From NCBI GenBank assembly GCA_038030265.1, contig CM075943.1, positions 30,938,001-31,002,000 of the forward strand: a DNA stretch of 64,000 bases, in the 5' to 3' direction. How positions within the stretch are numbered: the stretch's first letter is position 1; each line of letters starts with the position of its first letter. The DNA is from Corythucha ciliata. Taxonomy: Eukaryota; Arthropoda; Insecta; Hemiptera; Tingidae. Position numbers and translations under genes: made by a program. This document shows, in pieces, positions 60,000 through 64,000 of this stretch. A model generated the notes under the pieces. That model was not told the origin of the DNA, did no database searches, and saw nothing but the letters and a program-made list of their open reading frames with translations.

Positions 60000-60641
60000 T
60001 ACATATACCTATAGGTATACGGATACTTTTTGAGTAAGTACATAAGTTTTATCAGTAAAATTATATCAATTGAACCCGTGGGCATTCGTGACATTGTGAA
60101 GAATAAGTTTGTATGCATTAACTAACCATCGATTGCAGTCAGCCGTGTACTTCATGCGTCCGTGAACGTGCATACGTTTCATAGTATGGTAGTTCTTCTT
60201 TTGCAAAAGTTGTGAGAGCACGAATATGCTGTGAGCGTAAAAGAGAAAGAGAGGTAGAGTGGTGTTGCGTGAGAGCCAGACATTGAAGATTCCCTCGACA
60301 AACGTGTGAACGAACACTTCTGGGGTTCAAGTTCATACATATACGACGCGGAGCGGTTTATTCACGCGTGATCGTTTGATGGAAATGTGAGTCAAAAATA
60401 AGTGAGAAGGGGGTTTCAATTTTATAGCTAGTAATACACACTCGATAAGAAAAAAAAAACTAATTAGAGAAAATATATTTTTTACGCGTGAAAATAAGTA
60501 CCGTTCGTAATTTGGTCAGAGATTAGAATGGGCTCTAAAATGTACATAATATCTTTTTCCATTTTGTTGACCTTACAGAGAAAAGGCACGATAACGGCAG
60601 AAATAAGGAACGTGGAATTAACACCCGATCAATGATCTAGC

Positions 60642-60884
60642 TTACTGCAACTTCCGTTTTTGAAATTGAAAATTCGTAGCCGGAACTGCCATAATGCAGA
60701 GCATGCCAACAAAGCCGTGCATTTGTCCGATCACGAAGGTGTACGGCCTTTTGAGCCCAATGAGATTGGCACAGGCCAGTAAACTTCCAAGTAACAGTCC
60801 TCGCAACAAGCGCGTCGCGAGCTCTTGGTCTTTGGAGAGGGGCAGAGCAGAGACTGAAGTAGCTGGTGTTTCCCCTCCCACCAT
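60642..60884 (-). CDS. possible 80-residue membrane protein (or terminal exon)
   Basis: The minus strand reads MVGGETPATSVSALPLSKDQ, then a hydrophobic region of about 45 residues: LLRGLLLGSLLACANLIGL, a short KRPYTF turn, and VIGQMHGFVGMLCIMAVPAT. It ends in a basic QKRKLQ and TAA. This could be two membrane helices joined by a loop. The patch is near 50% GC, unlike its surroundings. It could instead be the last exon of a gene further right, with an acceptor such as GCTACTTCAG inside the frame. A TTTATT at about 60355 (AATAAA on this strand) could serve as poly(A) signal. The family is not recognised. If echinus extends beyond 64000, this would be nested in its intron on the same strand. Confidence 0.35.
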   Translation of the reverse strand: MVGGETPATSVSALPLSKDQELATRLLRGLLLGSLLACANLIGLKRPYTFVIGQMHGFVGMLCIMAVPATNFQFQKRKLQ

Positions 60885-61677
60885 ATCACACACACACAAC
60901 ATATACATAAACGCACAATCATTATTATTGCGCAATAAATTTGTGCAATATTTTGACGTTTACCGTAAACATTCAATATACAGGATGTTTCAGGAGGATC
61001 CGGCAATACTTGCACATGGTGTACTACTAAGTAGGGCGAACCAAAATTACTATGTGGACATAGGGTCGCAAACGCTTCGTTTCAGAGTTACAGAGAATTT
61101 TGAGTTTTTTAAGCCAAACCACCTCTTTCCCCAAAAAAGCTTTCTTAACGGTCGAACCGTTCAAGGTAGAACAAAATGAATTACATTTCTGAAAAGAGCG
61201 CAAAATTTGATTTTAGAAAACCTAAGAATAACACGCCATAATTTCTTTAAGTACGTCTAGTTATTTTTTGGAAAAATGAAAAAGTGTGACATTCAAGTGT
61301 CAAGTGTTCAAAAAGTGTGACAAGTGGGTTTCATTCAGAGGTGAATTACGCTCAATCCGTTGTGGGTCGGATATTGTTACGGTATTGTAAAAACATGCCC
61401 ATTTTGTAAGCTTTCAAATGACGTACGAAAATTTGAAATTGGATGGATTTTTACTGAGATATCACACTAAAGGATCGGGAAATCAGCGAAAATTGTCGAA
61501 ATAAGCCACATTGCACCCACTAGGAAAACATCGGGGAACATTTTTTCAGACATCACAATTACCTAAAAATTTCTATTTATACCCGCCAAAATGGTTCTTC
61601 AAAATTAATGAGACAGACCCACGAAAGTGGTATTTTAGTGAGACTGAACCGCGAAAATCAGGAAAATTGGTGACTTA

Positions 61678-62033
61678 GGCCCGTATTCATAGTCATCACT
61701 CAGGCTGAGTATAACCTTATTTAGGGTATGTTTATATGGGTGCGGCGAATAAAGAAAAGAGCTAAGAGGAGAGCCCCTTTAGGCTGATAAAATGAGCCTA
61801 GAAATTACACCACTCTACTTTTGGGTCACGCAGCTTCGACATAAACATTTCTACTGGAAACCAATATGAAAAATTTTCTCTGCTATGCTCTCCTCTCGCA
61901 GCTCTCCTCTTTGGTCACCGCTCCTATATAAACATACCCTTAGGCTCAAAACAGGTGATTCACTGATTAAAAAGACCGATTTGAAGTCTTTTAAGCGAAT
62001 TCTCAGCTTGAGTAACGACTATGAATACGGTCC
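61678..62033. mobile_element. outer Harbinger-type MITE with a nested MITE
   Basis: Ends are GGCCCGTATTCATAGTC and, inverted, GGACCGTATTCATAGTC, flanked exactly by TTA at 61675-61677 and 62034-62036. A second MITE (61724-61939) is inserted inside. Without it the element is about 137 bp, after also removing the nested copy's target duplication. Confidence 0.92.
61724..61939. mobile_element. 216-bp MITE nested in 61678-62033
   Basis: Ends are GGGTATGTTTATATGGG(T)GCGG-like at the left and, inverted at the right, GGGTATGTTTATATAGG, flanked exactly by TTA at 61721-61723 and 61940-61942. Inner arms AGAGGAGAGC and GCTCTCCTCT also pair. Confidence 0.93.
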
Positions 62034-62051
62034 TTAGTGATCGAAGTCTGA

Positions 62052-62174
62052 TGCCCGTATTTATGAACGTTCCTTGACATTAAGGAACTCTTGAAATTCA
62101 TTAAAACAGATGTTTTTATTGTGATCAAAACTGTTCTCAACGGTTCCTCAACGTAACGTTCATAAATACGGCCC
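62052..62174. mobile_element. 123-bp MITE with TGA target duplication
   Basis: Ends GCCCGTATTTATGAACGTTC and, inverted, GGCCGTATTTATGAACGTTA; TGA flanks at 62049-62051 and 62175-62177. It lies only about 15 bp from the preceding element. Confidence 0.85.
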
Positions 62175-62179
62175 TGAGA

Positions 62180-62450
62180 AACTGGGTTTTTGGTGAGGCA
62201 GAGCTGCGAAAAGATTTGTTTATATGTATAGTGCAAAAACCACGAAAGTAGTTTTTGAATTAGGCCACCTCACGAAATTGGGGTTTCAGTACACAAAAAC
62301 CGCGAATTTGGTGGTTTTTTAAAAGAAGGCTACCCCGCGAAATTGGGGTTCAGCACAAAGAAACCCGTCACATTTTTGTTTTTGTGAGTCAAATCCGAAA
62401 AATTTTGTTATTACTGAGCTAGGATCTGAAAGTTTGACGAAACAAATTGT
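62180..62450. repeat. degenerate ~30-bp array
   Basis: Units such as CCACGAAAGTAGTTTTTGAA, CACGAAATTGGGGTTTCAG and CCGCGAATTTGGTGG recur about every 30-50 bp. The family is the same as at 7060-7386 and 56630-56730. Confidence 0.6.
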
Positions 62451-63469
62451 AGCGAACCTGTTGGATATTAACTCTTTGATGGTATCGGGGGGTGTGCAGC
62501 TGCCTCACTAAATCTGCGCTTTAGAGTCTAGGGGAGGGCCACTACCTACCCCTTCTCACCTCTCGCTACGACCATGGTGCTGGTTATGAACCCAAAGAGT
62601 AGAGCTTATTTTTTTTTTTTAAATGGGGAACTTGCATGAATGCCCGATTGGGGGGAAAAGTATGCCAGTGAACTGGCACATGCGGACAACGATATCAACG
62701 GTAGTTACAGCCCGATTGGTGCGTCTGGTGATTTTTAAATAAACTTCAAAGTTCTTCAGGAGTGGATGGATAGTGCGAGGGAAAAATTACGTCAAAAGGC
62801 AGTTTTGAAGCATTTGAGGAAACTCTAAAATGTTTTGTTTACAAATAACAAGAAAAATTAAACCCCAGAAAACGCGTCTTCCCCCCTTTTCCTCACACCA
62901 TCCATTTCAGTGACTGCCATTAGACGTAATCAAACCTCAATCAATTTTTTTTAAAATTCGCCTTAAAAAAACCCTTGATTGATCTCAATGTTTAATGTGG
63001 ACAATTGTCTTGTTGAAGAGCCCTCTTCAAGAAACACCAGTGCTTGAAAAATGTGCAAGTTCCCCATTGCATTTAACGTCTACAAGCAATATATTATGCG
63101 ACGAGCCGAGAAGGAAGAGAGGGAAGACGTTGTTTTTACGCCCCTGCTACAAGATGCTCGTGATAATGATAATATTAACACACTTTACACGAGTACCGAA
63201 GTTATTTGTTCAAAGATATGTTCAATTTGATCACGAACAGGCCATTTCATGCAGGGAAGAACGGTTAATTTTTTTATTTACGTAAAAAAACGTACGTAGG
63301 TAAATGTACGTTGGTATGTAAAAGTTTTTACATCACTGGTGTGTATCCCTCGATTTCCTGCAGTTGTTTTTTGCCTGTAAACTCGAACTTTACACGCTGG
63401 ACACGCGAAAAATAGTATATTATACATCGAGGGAGTAATGAGGAAGTTTCACAGGTGGAGACTTTGGGG

Positions 63470-63603
63470 AATAGTATATTATGCACCTAGCCGCGAAAGT
63501 GTGTCTTTGCCGGGCCGAGAGGAGTTGTACGGCCGAGGCGAAGGCGAGGCCGGACGCCTCGAGGACTGGCAAGGCACTTTCGCGGCGAGGTCAATATACT
63601 ATT
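63470..63603. mobile_element. 134-bp GC-rich hairpin with AATAGTATATT ends
   Basis: AATAGTATATT at 63470 and its inverse AATATACTATT ending at 63603 enclose inverted GCCGCGAAAGTG and CACTTTCGCGGC. The loop side is unusually GC-rich (GAGGCGAAGGCGAGGCCGG). A related AATAGTATATTATAC also occurs at 63410. Confidence 0.85.
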
Positions 63604-63903
63604 TTTTTTTTTGAATGAAGTGAAAACTAAGGTGTAGAAAAAACCAAATCATTTTATTATCAAAATTAGAGACTAATTAATGGTCTTTTGGGGTCTGAAT
63701 GTAGAAGGTTGGGTTATGACGTAGCTCAGGACCCTCTCGGCAGTTGTCTCCCGATTTTCACAGATGTTTAAAAACTCCTTTGGATGATTTTGTTTTTTAC
63801 CTTTTTGTCAGTATGAAAGTGCAGTTCGGAGAATCACTGCTCGGAACGCTCCTGACGGACTCTTTCCAAAACTACTTTCTCGGGCTAGCCGTAGAAACGA
63901 CCG

Positions 63904-63931
63904 TTTTATCGCTCGTTTTCGAGCGATAAAA
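63904..63931. repeat. perfect 12-bp stem hairpin
   Basis: TTTTATCGCTCG, a TTTT loop, then CGAGCGATAAAA: a perfect inverted repeat. It may be the tip of another foldback element that continues near the window edge. Confidence 0.75.
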
Positions 63932-64000
63932 ACATGTTTTCGCTTCATGAAGAAAAAAAAATGTATTTTTTTATGATGGAGTATGCTAAAATAGAGCTTA

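Larger units (their letters stand above)
38703..64000. other. mostly non-coding region upstream of the first echinus exon found
   Basis: If the Cys-box exon is beyond 64000, this is one intron of at least 25 kb. It holds foldback and MITE elements described individually, a Harbinger transposase relic, and two open frames of doubtful status (60642-60884 minus, and 58643-59185 plus). Stretches such as 39130-43900, 48270-52000 and 56630-58600 show no structure that could be supported beyond occasional degenerate units and simple repeats. Confidence 0.5.

Noticed and set aside
63000..63060. Minus-strand CFLKRALQ string resembling the USP Cys box
   Set aside because: The preceding residues do not match GQNS, there is no splice donor after the Gln codon, and the frame meets a stop shortly after.

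Overview
The window reads as nuclear DNA of an animal, most likely an insect (arthropod). Genes are split into exons with GT..AG introns. One gene is the orthologue of insect echinus (USP53/USP54 family) and another is ERCC1. The rest is AT-leaning sequence full of foldback and MITE-type repeats. The species cannot be fixed from the sequence; a hemipteran is only a guess.

Layout. (1) 2143-2969, + strand: the last two coding exons of an unrecognised basic, Arg/Ser-rich protein. Its 5' part lies to the left, possibly with one more exon near 1845. (2) 2970-9776: intergenic, with several palindromic elements and a degenerate ~30-bp array that is split by a 1.58-kb foldback element (7387-8963). 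(3) 9777-12273, + strand: a complete four-exon ERCC1 gene (256 codons before the stop), the non-catalytic partner of the XPF nuclease. (4) 12274-16676: intergenic, with one copy (12522-13346) of an ~0.8-kb dispersed repeat. (5) 16677-38702, - strand: echinus, eleven exons (1,812 codons in the window) including a 15.9-kb intron. The exon with the catalytic Cys box was not found and is probably beyond 64000. (6) 38703-64000: mostly non-coding and probably the first intron(s) of echinus. It is packed with MITEs (several with clear 3-bp TTA/TAA/TGA target duplications), a decayed PIF/Harbinger transposase (about 55860-56320), a 2.9-kb structure with long terminal inverted repeats (about 45367-48268), and one possible small membrane-protein ORF (60642-60884, - strand).

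ERCC1 (+) and echinus (-) converge on the 4.4-kb spacer and have no obvious functional link. Mobile elements dominate the window. The 3-bp duplications and TIRs beginning GGGCC/GGCCC match what the Harbinger family does, and a dead Harbinger transposase lies nearby. A different, TA-flanked mariner-like foldback has jumped into one of the two copies of the 0.8-kb repeat, leaving the other copy as a natural empty site. No CRISPR, operon, rRNA or tRNA was seen. I found no convincing novel multi-gene system; the most unusual material is the layered repeat architecture.
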